From contig JAZGTN010000235.1 of the NCBI GenBank assembly GCA_037783415.1, positions 27,501 to 91,500 of the forward strand: a stretch of 64,000 nt of DNA, given 5' to 3'. This document shows, piece after piece, positions 35,301 to 46,560 of this stretch. The DNA comes from Leptasterias polaris. Lineage: Eukaryota; Echinodermata; Asteroidea; Forcipulatida; Asteriidae. The position numbers and the translations under genes are program-made. Position 1 is the first letter of the stretch. Each line of letters opens with the position of its first letter. Below the pieces are notes generated by a model. It saw only the letters and a program-made list of their open reading frames with translations, was not told the DNA's origin and did no database searches.

Positions 35301-35856
35301 TACATCTGTTGCATCATCTATAGATTACAGTTATGCATGAATATTCAGGTTCTATTCTTGAACTTGAAAATGAGTAGATGTCATTCTCCTCATTGCATAC
35401 ACACCTCCAATGTCTTCATGGTCCAGGGAAGGTCAATGTGTAGTTTTCACTGGACTCCGTATTTCCAAGGAATACTTGTACTTGCTCAAAGGCAGATGGT
35501 TCGGCATTTCATCATTGCAGTAAAAAAAAAAAAAAAAAAAACAATCAGAAATTTTGCAATTCGAAACTGAATTACATGTAGTTTGGGATTATTTGAGGTG
35601 CATGAAAATGGTGTGAGGTGGTTATTACATGACCCACTGAGGAACAGTGATGATGCCAAGTTGTTGATGAAATATTAAAATGTTACATGAAGATGAAAAA
35701 TGCAAGCATGATGGGAAGTGAGCTTAGTTTATGTAGATGTTAAGTGATGGTTAAGATGGAAGTGAGCTTGTTAATATCATGCAGGGTGGTGCAAGTTTAG
35801 TGTTTAAGTAGTTTAGTACTTCAGAAAGATTGCTGAAGTTACAGAAACAACCTTAC
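35301..35856. other. Non-coding DNA with a 20-base poly-A
   Basis: A 20-base A run lies at about 35522-35541. On the minus strand near 35400-35470 there is a degenerate relative of the exon-like segment (ESSENYTLTFPG in one frame, then a stop). Nothing else recognised. Confidence 0.45.
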
Positions 35857-35989
35857 CTTGGTTACATTGATGCTCCAAGCAGAGGCTTTTCAAAACAGGA
35901 GTTAAGTGGTTGCAGGGTCTGTCCTGAGAGCATGTTACAGATAAGGACTCCGATCCCATGATGATGTTCCCACACTCAGTCACTGCCAT
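35857..35989 (-). CDS. Possible first or internal exon, cysteine-rich, unrecognised
   Basis: Open from an ATG at 35989 to a strong donor (CAAG|GTAAGG) at 35857, 44 codons. The residues include VTECGNIIMGSES, LSVTCSQDRPCNH and LCLEHQCNQ, with seven cysteines. A possible acceptor (ATGGCAG) lies within the first codons, so it may be an internal exon. It sits upstream, in minus-strand order, of the repeated block, so it could belong to the gene whose downstream exons were amplified. No family recognised. Confidence 0.35.
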
Positions 35990-37495
35990 GTATGAAAAAA
36001 GGTGACATTTTCAAATTTGTGAAACTTATAGAGGGCACTACTCAGCGGCGACCACCACTGGAATTGTTGTGCTCCGTCGTGCAACTTTTGCACTAAGTTT
36101 TTACCTTTCTGCCTGTGTTTGGTGTACCTGTTTTTATATCATCATGTTCCCGACAGTGGCAAGATCAGTTTGGCCCCCTGTTTTTGCTGAACCTTTTGCT
36201 GCTTCGTTAATTTTAACTCCATATCCTCTGACAAGATGGAAGACAGTTGGCCTTTCTTTTGGCTCTGGACACTTTTAAGGCAAATGTTATGTTATGCTGC
36301 AAGGCCATTCTAGTGGACAGGCTTACTGAACCTAAGTTGAAAATTGTGTCTGTTAAAACATAAAATAACTAAATCAATCAAATCAATACAAAACACGAGT
36401 ATAAATATGTAGCCCACTAATAACATTATCTTTGGTTTTAAAAGTCCTACTCTGCAATCTGGGGCGTTATATATTGTTTCATCTTTTTTTTTTTTATTGA
36501 TCTCAAGTAAAAAACAAATTAAATAAAAATAAAAAATATATATATAAACATGATTTTTAAAGGGAAGCAAAGTTTTAAAAGGTATAGTTTCGTACAGCGC
36601 TGACTCTGCTTGATTTCCACTGTTGGAAAAAATGAAATACCCACATTACATCTACACCATCATGCTGTTTTCCTGAGCCTGTTACAAAAGTCCATTGTGT
36701 AAAATTTGCTGTCTCTCTAAACACACACCACATCAAGTGTATTTGTAATGTGAATGCGGGTATAAAACGGGTGTACAGTGTAGTAAAAATGATAAATCAT
36801 TATGAAATGTGATTTTTACCTCGTCATCAATGAATTAATACAAAATTTAAACGAACTAAAAATATCACAAATTCTTTATAAAAATACCCCCAAAATGCTT
36901 TCCGTGTCATAACAGGTCACTTTGTACAGAGAATGTTTTATATCAAGTTCTTCTTCCCTTTCGCCTGACTGGGCCTAGTGAAAAGGAAACCGCACTCCAG
37001 TATTTTACAATATTGTTCACTTTATGCAAGGTATAATAAGCCATCAATGCATCTGGCGTCTTTTTGATGCCCTATTTTATTGTTGAACAGCCTGAAAAAC
37101 TAATTGACGCCCTTGAAGACGCCCCGTGTATTATTTGGCCAAGTAATTTTGTGTGTACACCCGGTCTACAAAAATACTACATCAGAATCCAGTGCTGCCG
37201 ATTTTGCTGACATTATTTAAAATGTTAGCCCTGCTAGACACTATCCTGGGAGAATGATTGACACTCTTAGTCCTATTAAGATCCAATTACCCTTAACTAA
37301 ATCCTCTGTAGTTTGTTACATATTGTTTCAGTTTGTATTTAACTTTTGCTTTACCCAAAAGCCAATTCAAGCTGCCTGTGCAGTGTCTCTGTGGTTTTTA
37401 TGACCTGGTTTTGTGGCACTTAGGATCCGAGTGGGTAGTTCTATCATGGTGGTGTGTTGTCTGCTGGCCTTTAAGTTATACTTTCCACCGGAATG
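35990..37495. other. AT-rich DNA, nothing recognised
   Basis: About 1.5 kb with short ORFs only (69-110 codons), none with recognisable content or splice context. A poly-T stretch lies at about 36484-36497. Confidence 0.5.
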
Positions 37496-37889
37496 GGGAC
37501 CAAACTGATTTACTTATCGCACTGAGCACAATATCACTTTGTCCAGACAGGTGTGAGATGTACACCGCATTACACTTTCATTATGCCCAAAACCTTGATT
37601 GCGCTCGGCGCGCTGAGAAAATCAGTTTGGTCCCTATTTTTAGATTGCAGCAGTTGATCGTATAACTGTTGTGGAGTTATGTGAAAAAAAATTCACATCC
37701 ACGACTTGAAAAGCAATCAACTTTCCTTACAAATCTGTGATACATGTCTTTAATAAATATTCAGCAGTAGGGCTATGTACAATACAACTACAAGTATAGT
37801 ATAGTTTCATGATCCACAACGGGCACAAATTGTTTGCAAAGGTGCTAGGGCCAAGGATACGGAGTGGATTGGCCCTATTCATGGGGCTA
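37496..37889. mobile_element. Single arm or small member of the TAGCCCCAT foldback family
   Basis: GGGGACCAAACTGATTT (37496) is mirrored by AAATCAGTTTGGTCCC (about 37622-37637), giving an internal hairpin. The right edge reads GGATACGGAGTGGATT...CATGGGGCTA and ends at 37889. It matches, inverted, the left arm of the larger element at 42318-44470 along several ordered motifs (GATCGTATAACTG, GCAATCAACTTT, GGGCACAA). A matching left end was not found, so the element may be truncated. Confidence 0.7.
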
Positions 37890-38729
37890 GGAGTAGGACA
37901 ACCTTAGACAAAATCAAAGTATGGTTCAGGGGTAGGCCTTCTGTATGTAAAATAGTGGAGGAGTAATTCTAATATTCCTCCATGGTAAAATTAAAAAGAA
38001 AGTGTTGATTTAAATGTATTGCCTACAATCTTTAAAACATGTACTTCCTTAGGATGTATTATTTTCAAAAAAATTCCCGCCGGGGTTTGCATCTCTCGGA
38101 CCCCTGTCAGAAACGACAGCTGCGACGAATTGCACCAAAAATTTGGACTACCCGTTTTACGATCCAGTAAAATGTGAACACCTTTTTCAATTACTGGCTA
38201 AAACTTAAAAGCCTGCAGCTAGTGCACATTTTGACAAAGTTTCTTTATAAATTGACATCATACGTACATTGTGCTAGACTGAGAATATGGACGATTCCCT
38301 TGCTAGATAGATGGCTAACGAATTCTCAACACAGACGGGAGGGTTACATGTTGCTGTCTCGAAGTTGTTGCATGGTTGTGTCTCCACTTAAACCTAGCGC
38401 GCACGTCGTAAAGAAAATCCCTACGCAATCATGACAATGGGACAAAAGACGCATTCACTCGCCCAAACCGAAAAAGCACATTCCTTACCAGCCACTCCCT
38501 CCAATAGCGCAGATGGGACAATAGCAGACTTGTTGAATACAACTACAAGAAGTATTTCCAAAAAAGCCTCCTTTCATCCACTCGACCCCGATAGTTTCCA
38601 AGTCAAATGATGAATATAGAATTATCTTTCACACAAGGCTAGGTAGAGGGCGCACTTCAAAATTCGTGATTCATAAAATTTAACCATGGAGTTGGGAGGC
38701 CTACCTCCATGATTTAACCAAACAATAAC
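37890..38729. other. Intergenic, nothing recognised
   Basis: About 840 bp without a supported gene or repeat. ORFs are under 90 codons and unremarkable. Confidence 0.5.
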
Positions 38730-39315
38730 CAGGCGCGGATCCAGGGGGGGTGGGGGACCAGGGGGCACGTTCCCCCCCGGGTAAAATTTGATTTTTGATT
38801 TTTTTTTGATTTTTTTTTTACTAACTGCCTGCTTAAAACTTAGCCACAAGTGTGTGTGTGGTGTCTTTTCCCCAAGAGACAGGATGGATTTCTTTTTCAT
38901 TCTACTATGCCTATCAAATTTGTTTCTTTCTGCAAAAATGAATCTTTCATGATATGTCACTTGTAATTGCTTAGATTTGCACGATAACATAAGCGTTTGA
39001 AACCTGACGTGCCAATTTGTCCTGGATACAATATTTCGTGTCGTTCTGGCATTCAAGTGTAAAGACTACACTAAGCTTGAACTATATTTTTTGAATGAAT
39101 ATGCATGAAACCAGATATTGCAGTGACCAGATCCAAACGCGAGATTTGTGGGATTAAAATTTTCTTTGAGTAAAATTTGAAGATTGGTATGGATCAGAAG
39201 TGCTTAAAAAGTGTGTCTATTTCTCGGTTTCAGGCACACAGAGGCTTGGTTTTTCACCCCTCAAAATGCCAAAAGCTCATCAGAGCTTCCGGGGGCTTCC
39301 CTGGATCCGCCCCTG
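38730..39315. mobile_element. MITE-like DNA transposon, 586 bp, TIR CAGGSGCGGATCCAGGG
   Basis: Left end CAGGCGCGGATCCAGGGG and right end (reverse complement) CAGGGGCGGATCCAGGG form a 17-base inverted repeat with one mismatch. The flanks carry a 5-base direct repeat ATAAC at 38725-38729 and 39316-39320. No transposase is encoded, so it would depend on an autonomous relative. Superfamily not assigned; 5-base duplications fit only a few groups. Confidence 0.8.
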
Positions 39316-39320
39316 ATAAC

Positions 39321-40479
39321 CGATACCGCTATTTCAAATACTGTCAAGAAAATACCAACAGCTATAACATCTTAGGAACTATCTTGGTTTTCTTTGTTGA
39401 AAAATCAAGTGATGCCGAGTAAATATTAAAATGTTGTGCTTGTACAAAGCTTAGTTCAGCACATTTTTCTGTATAATTTTATTGAAAATGGTATATCATG
39501 TAGGTCCCACAACACACGAGCAAATTTTTTTTTTTTTCTAGAAAATCACAAGAGGAAAATGTGAGCCAAAGTGTTCTTGTCAAAACACCCCCACAACACA
39601 TAGGCTCATGTTTTTTTAAATGTTGACCCAGTAAATCAGGACTTCTCTTTGTTCTCCCATTTTTCATCTAATTCTCTTTTCTTAGCGATGCCCCTCATTT
39701 TTGTTATTTTATTACACACGAAAGTAAAGGGGGGACACCCAGATTACTTGGTATCAACAGGTAGACAGACTTGCACACACACAGGAATAAAACCTGCAAA
39801 AGCAATTATCCATTAAACTGGAGCCAAAAGTTGATGTATTTTTCCAAAACAAAACCAACAATCTTGGAATTTTCTTGAAGATTTTGAGTCTACATTTATT
39901 GATTAAATTTCCTGGAAAAGGGACATGAGAAAAGCAACATTTACGAAAAGTTTTTCCAGAATTTATCACTCAATTTTTTACAGAATGAAAGATAGCCTTT
40001 TACCCATTTTTCTGTTCTCAATCTGTGTCATCGCATCTATGGTGATCGCGTAAGTAGTGGAATGTTTGTCATCCAGCAGGGTACTTTGAGCAAAAATTAC
40101 GTCATTACGATGTGGTTTATTCTCGTCTGAGTGGTGTATAGCTCTGAAAACAGCATGGCGGTTACTTGGCGATTTGACTTGTGTGCTCATTTTTCTGGAG
40201 AGTAATAGATGACCAAAGCACACTTGTCAAAATATCAAGTTTTCATAGCCACTACATGTCGCATGTTTTTAGTACATCACAATGTTTCAAGATACCAGAA
40301 GTAGAGCAGTTTAAAACAAATCAAAAGTCAAAGAAAACACAGGCATTAATAAACCAGCAGCACAGATTATTTAAATTCAATGAAGTTTTATTTCAAGGAG
40401 GGAAAATGATGGTTACAAGATTTGCTACATTCACTTGTTGGTATATTGTTATTTTATAAGTGTATTATTAAATAACTAG
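39321..40479. other. Intergenic, nothing recognised
   Basis: About 1.1 kb of AT-rich DNA. A poly-T stretch lies at about 39526-39538. ORFs up to 92 codons show no homology I recognise. Confidence 0.5.
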
Positions 40480-40815
40480 GGCAAACTTCATAGAGCTGCG
40501 AAGGCATACAGTTTGGGACATAGAATTTACTTACCAGAATAGCATATCACACATACCATCTTTGACTGGTTTCCTGCTGAGCTCTGCTAAGCAGCTAATG
40601 TTCTGCTTTCATTAAGCAGCAAAGCATATGCCCTTGGCCCAGTCTCATAGAGCTGCTATACCAAGCAGAAAATATTTCAAAAAAATATCTGCTTAACAAA
40701 AATAATCAGCAGAAAACCAATCACAAACAGTGATATAACATGCTTTGGTTGGTAACTGTTTCGTGCTTAGTAATCATTCTTTTTGCCTAATCAGCACTTC
40801 GAAATTGAGCCCTGA
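40480..40815. mobile_element. MITE-like element with imperfect terminal inverted repeats
   Basis: It starts AGGGCAAACTTCATAGAGCTG and ends with the reverse complement of AGGGCTCAATTTCGAAGTGCTG, about 22 bases imperfectly matched. An internal GGCCCAGTCTCATAGAGCTGC at about 40637 looks like a second start, so two related elements may be nested or fused. Repeated GCTTA/TAAGC motifs occur throughout. No ORF. Confidence 0.55.
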
Positions 40816-41575
40816 TTCCACAGTGCACAGAGAGAATTTCAACAAGAGTAAATTCCTTGGACCATTTATGAACAAAATTAAGTTTTAAAATTTGCCTTTA
40901 AATCATAGAACCTACACTATGAGTGTGGGGCTGCATTGAACAAATTCTTATTGGAAAACATTTTAAATTAATTAGTCTTCTTTCTTTACAGTAATTTCAT
41001 TTTATTATAACATACAATGTGTTTACAAGAGTTATTACGTTAAACTGTAGTAAAAAATAAATATAGGTAGGCCTACTTATTAAAAGTTGGTATAAAATAC
41101 TAATATACAAAACAAAATTGTTTTACCAAGATCTGTCTATAAAAATGGACACCCCTAAAAGTTGTCATTTTGAATGAGTTTATTGTGTTGAAATTTGAAA
41201 TATAAATAAACTTAAAGACAGCGTACAGAATTATAATATTATCAGCTCTTATACAGGCCAACGCAATTCCAAAAAAGATCATTGTAATTGGTTATTATCA
41301 CTATTTTTACCATTAATTCATTACAAACTCCTCACAGAAATACACATTGCCGGAAAAAACCCACTGAAGATGAGCAGATGGCATTTCCAGAACCCAAAAC
41401 GCACTACTGCTTATTTTGAATGCGTCAATCAAAATAAACACACATATTATCATACACAAAATCCTGGACAACAACATAAACTGTTTTTTTGTTTTCAGTA
41501 AGATTTGCTCACTTTATTTGATGTGGTGGTGTGTTTTTAGAAAACTACATGATTGGAATAAATTGATGCCTACTC
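40816..41575. other. Intergenic, nothing recognised
   Basis: AT-rich, short ORFs only (60-98 codons). Nothing supports a gene. Confidence 0.5.
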
Positions 41576-42160
41576 CAGGGGCGGATCCAGGATTTTCCAA
41601 ACGGGGGGGCGTGAAAATTTACCAAGCAGCAAATGGTGAATGCAATTTGTGGATCCTACAAGCGCGTAACGCGAAGCCCTTACGGCATGGGCCGGTTCCG
41701 GGGCCCGCTTAAATGCTCCGAAACAGTTAGGATTCTAGATGCTCTGTGGTGCGGTCTAATGCAATATCTGACCACTTTAACAAATTTTGTTTTAGCAAGA
41801 TCATTATTAAAACAATATTTTCGAGTTGGAAGTCATTGATTTGAATCAGCCATCCTGAGTTATAAAAATCAAAATGCAGGCTACAATTAATACTTATTCA
41901 GGGGGAAAAAACTGTTGGGTGAGACAAACGATAGTGCAATTTTTAATATAATTAACCTCTTTGTCTATAAGTTTTCACATACTTGAGGATTAGAATGTGA
42001 CACAAAAATTATATGTTACTACTGATAAGAACAAGTTGTGCTTGTCTTCAGTGACAGCGCGATCGAGCAACAACAACATTAATGTATGAAAATGTGAGGG
42101 TAGGCCTAGAGGCCTAGCCACCCCCCCCCCCCCCCCCCCCCTCCCCCAGCCCTGCACAAT
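41576..42160. mobile_element. Solo left end of the CAGGGGCGGATCC MITE family
   Basis: CAGGGGCGGATCCAGG at about 41577-41592 matches the terminal repeat of the element at 38730-39315, and a G run follows in the same way. No matching right end is present. A poly-C run (about 42121-42141) near the expected distance may be a degraded end, but that is speculative. Confidence 0.5.
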
Positions 42161-42264
42161 TGATAATTACCAGTTTGAAAGAAACACAACGGATATTAAC
42201 CCTCTCTCTTGAATACGAAAAAAATCTGTGATTTTCTGAACAGAGTGAGACACCATGATTATAC

Positions 42265-42294
42265 CATAGAGCAAGGACTGGTCCTTGCTCTATG
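42265..42294. repeat. Perfect 30-bp palindrome with 2-bp centre
   Basis: CATAGAGCAAGGAC, then TG, then the exact reverse complement. Its edges overlap a 10-base direct repeat ATGATTATAC at 42255-42264 and 42292-42301. It sits 24 bases outside the left end of the large foldback element. Confidence 0.9.
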
Positions 42295-42317
42295 ATTATA
42301 CGATGCTATGTCTTCAC

Positions 42318-44470
42318 TAGCCCCATATAGAGCCAATCCACTTCGTTCGTATCCTTGCCAATTGGGCCTAGTACCATTGCAATCCTATTGTTGTGCCCGA
42401 TGTAATTTTTAATCCGGGTTATAAAACTTACCGATCGAATGCTACTGTAGGCCTACTTGTAGAAAGCCCTAATGCTAAACATTTTTTTTTAAACATCACG
42501 GATTTTGGGGGAAAATTGATTGCCTTTCGAGTCGCGAGAGTGAATTTTTTGATCACGTATTAACAACTTGCGCGAGAACCATAGGCCTACTAGTTGGGTT
42601 CCCTGAACAATTTCACAACACTTATACGATCTATTGGGGACCAGACTGATTTACATAACGCGCTGAGCATAATATCTTTTGGGCAGACGGGCTTGAGATG
42701 CGCAGCTCTATGGCACCGCATTACACGTATTTCACAAAACCTTCGCTCAGCTATGGCACGCCAAAGCCGAATTTATTCAACCCTGCACGGAAACTGCGGC
42801 AACATTAAAAATATATATCACAACATAACAACAACCTCAACTACTTTGCAATGTTCGTCAACAGTAGTATTTACACTGTTCAACATTTAACAAAATTAGT
42901 GGCAACAAATTTAAATTGTGTCAACGTGATGAAAAACATGGGTCAACATTGTTACAAAATATGCTTCAACCCGCATAAAATTTATGTCAACATTTTGTAA
43001 AATTACCTGTCAACATTCACGTAAAAATACATGTCAACATTTCAAAAAAATATTTGTCAACATTGTTGTAACAAAATGTGTCAACCATGTGAACATTATA
43101 TGCCAACATTTTGGAAAATATATGTCAACATTCCCTTGAAAATACATTTCAACATTTATGTGAAAACACATGACAACAATTGTAAAAAAGATATATCAAG
43201 ATTCACGGACCAACGAGTTCGATTACCTCGGCGGAATGAGGTTGCAGCAGCTTTAGTCTGGTTCCAAAAATTCCCTTACGACGTCGACTCAAAATCTTCG
43301 TTTCGTCGACCGTATTCAGATACGTCGGGTCTGGTATCCAGACTACAGCTGCTTGTACGATTGCGCTTGCGCAGAGACAACCGGAATTGAGATACCGCCA
43401 TGTTCAACTTCTAATCTTGGTATGTCAAAAATGAGATAATTTTGCAGGTTCTTAGCGTTTAATAAAATGGAAGACAGTGGAGTTAATTCTGATTTTTGGC
43501 TGGCACTGGTACGATTCGTGGATGGTTGCATGGTACCTAGTACCCACTTCCCTTATTAAGTACAGTCTCATTACCTGCACAATAGGTGCCAGCCTATTCG
43601 CTGATTCTCACCATGGAAACATGAACGCACATTGACTGCCGGGTGCAGCGCAGCATACTTCGCGCATGTACATGATGATGTACTCCGTCGCGGCGGTCAC
43701 GTGAATGTTGGCATATATTTTTCATCGGGTAGGGTTGACACATTATTTTTGGACGAAATGTTAACACGTATTTTTAGGTGAATTTTGTAGCAGGATGGGT
43801 TGGCACATATTATTTGTCAACAGGTAGTAGGTAGTTTTGGCAATGTTGACATGTACTTTCTAGTTAATTAATCAGAACAATTTTATTTTATTTTAATGTT
43901 GACAAATATTCCGATGGAGAAGAAACTAGAGATTCAGTTTTTGTTAACTACAAAAACAAGGTGTTCGTTTTAGCCAAAACTATCAATGTTGACACATGTT
44001 TTTTCCCGCGTTGGCATATGTTTTTGAAAGAATTACTAATTGCCTCATTTTTGTTTGTTATGTTGAACGGTTAATGTTACTATTGAAACAGCTTATAAAG
44101 TTGTTGAATGTTTGTTTTAAATGTTGTGGTGTATATTTTGAAATGTTGTTGCAGCTGCCGTCTAGGGTTGAATGAATTCCGCATGTTGATGCATGTTTTT
44201 TAAAATGTTGACAAGTTTTTGTAAATGTTGGACAATAAATATTGCTGTTGACAAAAACTGTTGAAGATAATTTTTTAATGTTGAGTTGTTTTTTTAATGT
44301 TGCGGTATTTTTTTAATGTTGCCGCAGTTTCCGTGCAGGGTTGAATAAATTCCGCTTTGGCGTGCCATACTCAGCGCGCTGAGTGAATCAGTCTGGTCTC
44401 CATTAAAGTTTCAGCAGTTGATAGTATAACTGATAGGATACGAAGTGGATTGGCCCTATTCATGGGGCTA
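42318..44470. mobile_element. Foldback-like element, 2.15 kb, arms built of TGTCAACATT repeats
   Basis: The outer ends match in inverted orientation: TAGCCCCATATAGAGCCAAT at 42318 and the reverse complement of ATTGGCCCTATTCATGGGGC at about 44450-44469. Inner matches follow, such as GGCACGCCAAAGC / GCTTTGGCGTGCC and CCCTGCACGGAAACTGCGGC with its reverse complement. Inside the left arm (42800-43190) TGTCAACATT-like motifs recur every 20-35 bases; the right arm (43700-44330) has the reverse complement, AATGTTGACA, at similar spacing. The centre (about 43200-43690) is unique. No transposase found, so it is non-autonomous or not a classic transposon. Confidence 0.82.
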
Positions 44471-44512
44471 CGGAGCTCCACGAGGGCCATGCCACTTATC
44501 TAGATAACGACA

Positions 44513-44672
44513 TAATTTATCTTGCCAAGTCAACTTTTTAAAACGAAAAAGTCGACTTATCCTGATAATTTATCTCACCAAGACGACTTCCTAAAACTAA
44601 AAGGTTGACTTATCCTGATAATTTATTTCACCAAGACGACTTCCTAAAACTAAGAAGTCGACTTATACTCTC
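44513..44672 (+). repeat. 53-bp hairpin repeat array, left part
   Basis: About three diverged copies of a 53-base unit whose landmarks are CCTGATAATTTATCTCACC, AAGACGACTTCC, TAAAACTAA and GAAGTCGACTTAT. Each unit contains CGACTTC-loop-GAAGTCG (7-base stem) and the 10-base palindrome AAGTCGACTT. The array is cut at about 44672 by the LINE fragment and resumes at about 45572. Confidence 0.9.
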
Positions 44673-45571
44673 AACCCTCAACCTCCCTGATCTTACTTTA
44701 TAACTCCCTTGTACTCCCCTATATAAACTACTGCAACATTGTGTGGGCACGCACCAACAATAGCAAACTTCAATCTCTGTCTACCATTCAAAGAAGAGCA
44801 ATTCGTGTATGTACTTTCTCTCATCCTCGAGAACCCTCTGCTCCTCTCTTCAGACAACTAAACACTCTCACTGTTAATGACATCAATAAACTTCATATCG
44901 GGATCTTCATGTATAAACTCACTAATAATCTCCTTCCCACCACATTTTCTTCTTACTCTATACTCGTCAGTGAAATACATGATTATTCTACCAGGTCTTG
45001 TCGTAATCTCTATATTCCTTTCACTCGCACACTTTACTCTAGCAACACTCTTCGTTTCTATGGGCCGCACTTATGGAACTGTATTCATGAAGAAATTAGA
45101 AAATCGCCGTCTGTGGGTCGATTCAAGTATCATTACAAAAGATTTCTCCTCTCCCATTATGTGGCATAGCTCTCTTCTATTGTCAGCTCTCTTCTATTTT
45201 TCAGCCCAGCTCCTATCATCGCCCATTTACTTAGCCATGCTAGTCTAGACATTTTTATTTTATTGCATCCAAGCCTTTTTTGTGTTTATTTATTATTATT
45301 ATATATATAGATATATATATATATATTTTATTTTTTTTGCGTCACCTGTTTGTCATGTCTCCACGTTTGTAGTTTGTCTGTCTAGGCTGTCTTCTACAAG
45401 CCTTGGCTTAATCTGACAGCCTCATACTCTCATTTATTTTGGTATACATTGATTAACTCTTTCCCCGATCTTTTGTGCTTATTATTTTGCTTATCTATGC
45501 ATTATTCTGTACATATGTTATATTTTGAGAAGAGTAGTATCAAATAAATGTTGATTTGAATTGAATTGAAT
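44673..45571 (+). mobile_element. 5'-truncated LINE inserted in the 53-bp array
   Basis: About 0.9 kb of LINE 3' end. It begins mid-ORF and finishes with TGTTGATTTGAATTGAATTGAATA, a short AATTG-type tail. The array sequence on its two sides joins almost directly (GTCGACTTAT ... CTGATAATTT), showing insertion into an existing repeat. Confidence 0.88.
44741..45169 (+). pseudogene. C-terminal reverse transcriptase fragment of the truncated LINE
   Basis: In frame with upstream YNSLVLPYINYCNIVW (from about 44700), this 142-codon stretch reads NNSKLQSLSTIQRRAIRVC, FRQLNTLTVNDINKLHIG, YSTRSCRNLYIPFTRT, FYGPHLWNCIHEE and FKYHYKRFLLSHYVA. This is the post-catalytic thumb and tail of a non-LTR reverse transcriptase. 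The catalytic boxes are missing, so it cannot act. The frame is intact, suggesting a fairly recent insertion. Confidence 0.88.
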
Positions 45572-46104
45572 ACTGATAATTTATCTCACCAAGACGACTT
45601 CCTAAAACTAAGAAGTCGACTTATCCTGATAATTTATCTCACCAAGACGACTTACTAAAACTAAGAAGTCGACTTATCCTGATAATTTATCTCACCAAGA
45701 CGACTTCCTAAACCTAAGAAGTCGACTAATCCTGATAATTTATCTCACCAAGACGACTTCCTAAAACTAAGAAGTCGTTTTATCCTGATAATTTATCTCA
45801 CCAAGACGACTTACTAAAACTAAGAAGTCGACTTATCCTGATAATTTATCTCACCAAGACGACTTCCTAAAACTAAGAAGTCGACTTATCCTGATAATTT
45901 ATCTCACCAAGACGACTTCCTAAACCTAAGAAGTCGACTAATCCTGATAATTTATCTCACCAAGACGACTTCCTAAACCTAAGAAGTCGACTAATCCTGA
46001 TAATTTATCTCACCAAGACGACTTCCTAAAACTAAGAAGTCGTTTTATCCTGATAATTTATCTCACCAAGACGACTTCCTAAAACTAAGAAGTCGACTTG
46101 TCCC
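45572..46104 (+). repeat. 53-bp hairpin repeat array, right part, ten copies
   Basis: Ten head-to-tail 53-base units with few differences (ACTTCCTAAACC/ACTTCCTAAAAC, GTCGTTTTATCC/GTCGACTTATCC, ACTTACTAAAAC). The same subset of variants recurs in blocks, for example the GTCGTTTTATCC unit near 45775 and 46040, so groups of units have been copied together. There are no unique spacers, so this is not a CRISPR-like array. Confidence 0.93.
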
Positions 46105-46176
46105 GATAATCTCACTAACACGAGGTCTTCGCAGGGCGGTGTACGGAAGCTTAAAGTGACCATCCGCATTTCCGAG

Positions 46177-46200
46177 TTTCCGAGATTATTATCTCGGAAA
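46177..46200. repeat. 24-bp near-perfect palindrome
   Basis: TTTCCGAGAT, four-base centre, ATCTCGGAAA. It stands just before the GAGATAAC repeat array and shares its core word. Confidence 0.85.
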
Positions 46201-46220
46201 GGTGGAATACTGAGATAAAA

Positions 46221-46560
46221 ATCATGGAACGACAGAATTGTTATCAAGGAAAGACGGATTTCCGAGATAACTATCATGGAACGACAGAATTGTTATCAAG
46301 GAAAGACGGATTTCCGAGATAACTATCTAGTATCATGGAACGACAGAATTGTTATCAAGGAAAGATGGATTACCGAGATAACATTCATGGAAAGACAGAA
46401 TTGTTATCAAGGAAAGACGGGTAACCGAGATAACTTTCCTGGAAAGACAGAACTATTATCAAGGAAAGACGGATTTCCGAGATAACTTTCATGGAAAGTC
46501 ATAATAATTATCAAGGAAAGACAGATTTTTGAGATAAATCATGGAACGACAATAAGTATC
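46221..46560 (+). repeat. 52-bp tandem array forming the outer left arm of a foldback element
   Basis: About six to seven units with landmarks ATCATGGAACGACAGAATTG, TTATCAAGGAAAGACGGA and TTTCCGAGATAACT. Each unit is made of two related half-units of about 26 bases (GGAAMGAC...GATAA). Its reverse complement reappears at 50340-50470. Confidence 0.88.

Noticed and set aside
43031..43390. 119-codon ORF in the foldback
   Set aside because: It begins within the TGTCAACATT repeat array and has no domain.
45572..46104. CRISPR-like array
   Set aside because: Units are contiguous 53-mers without unique spacers, in a eukaryotic chromosome.
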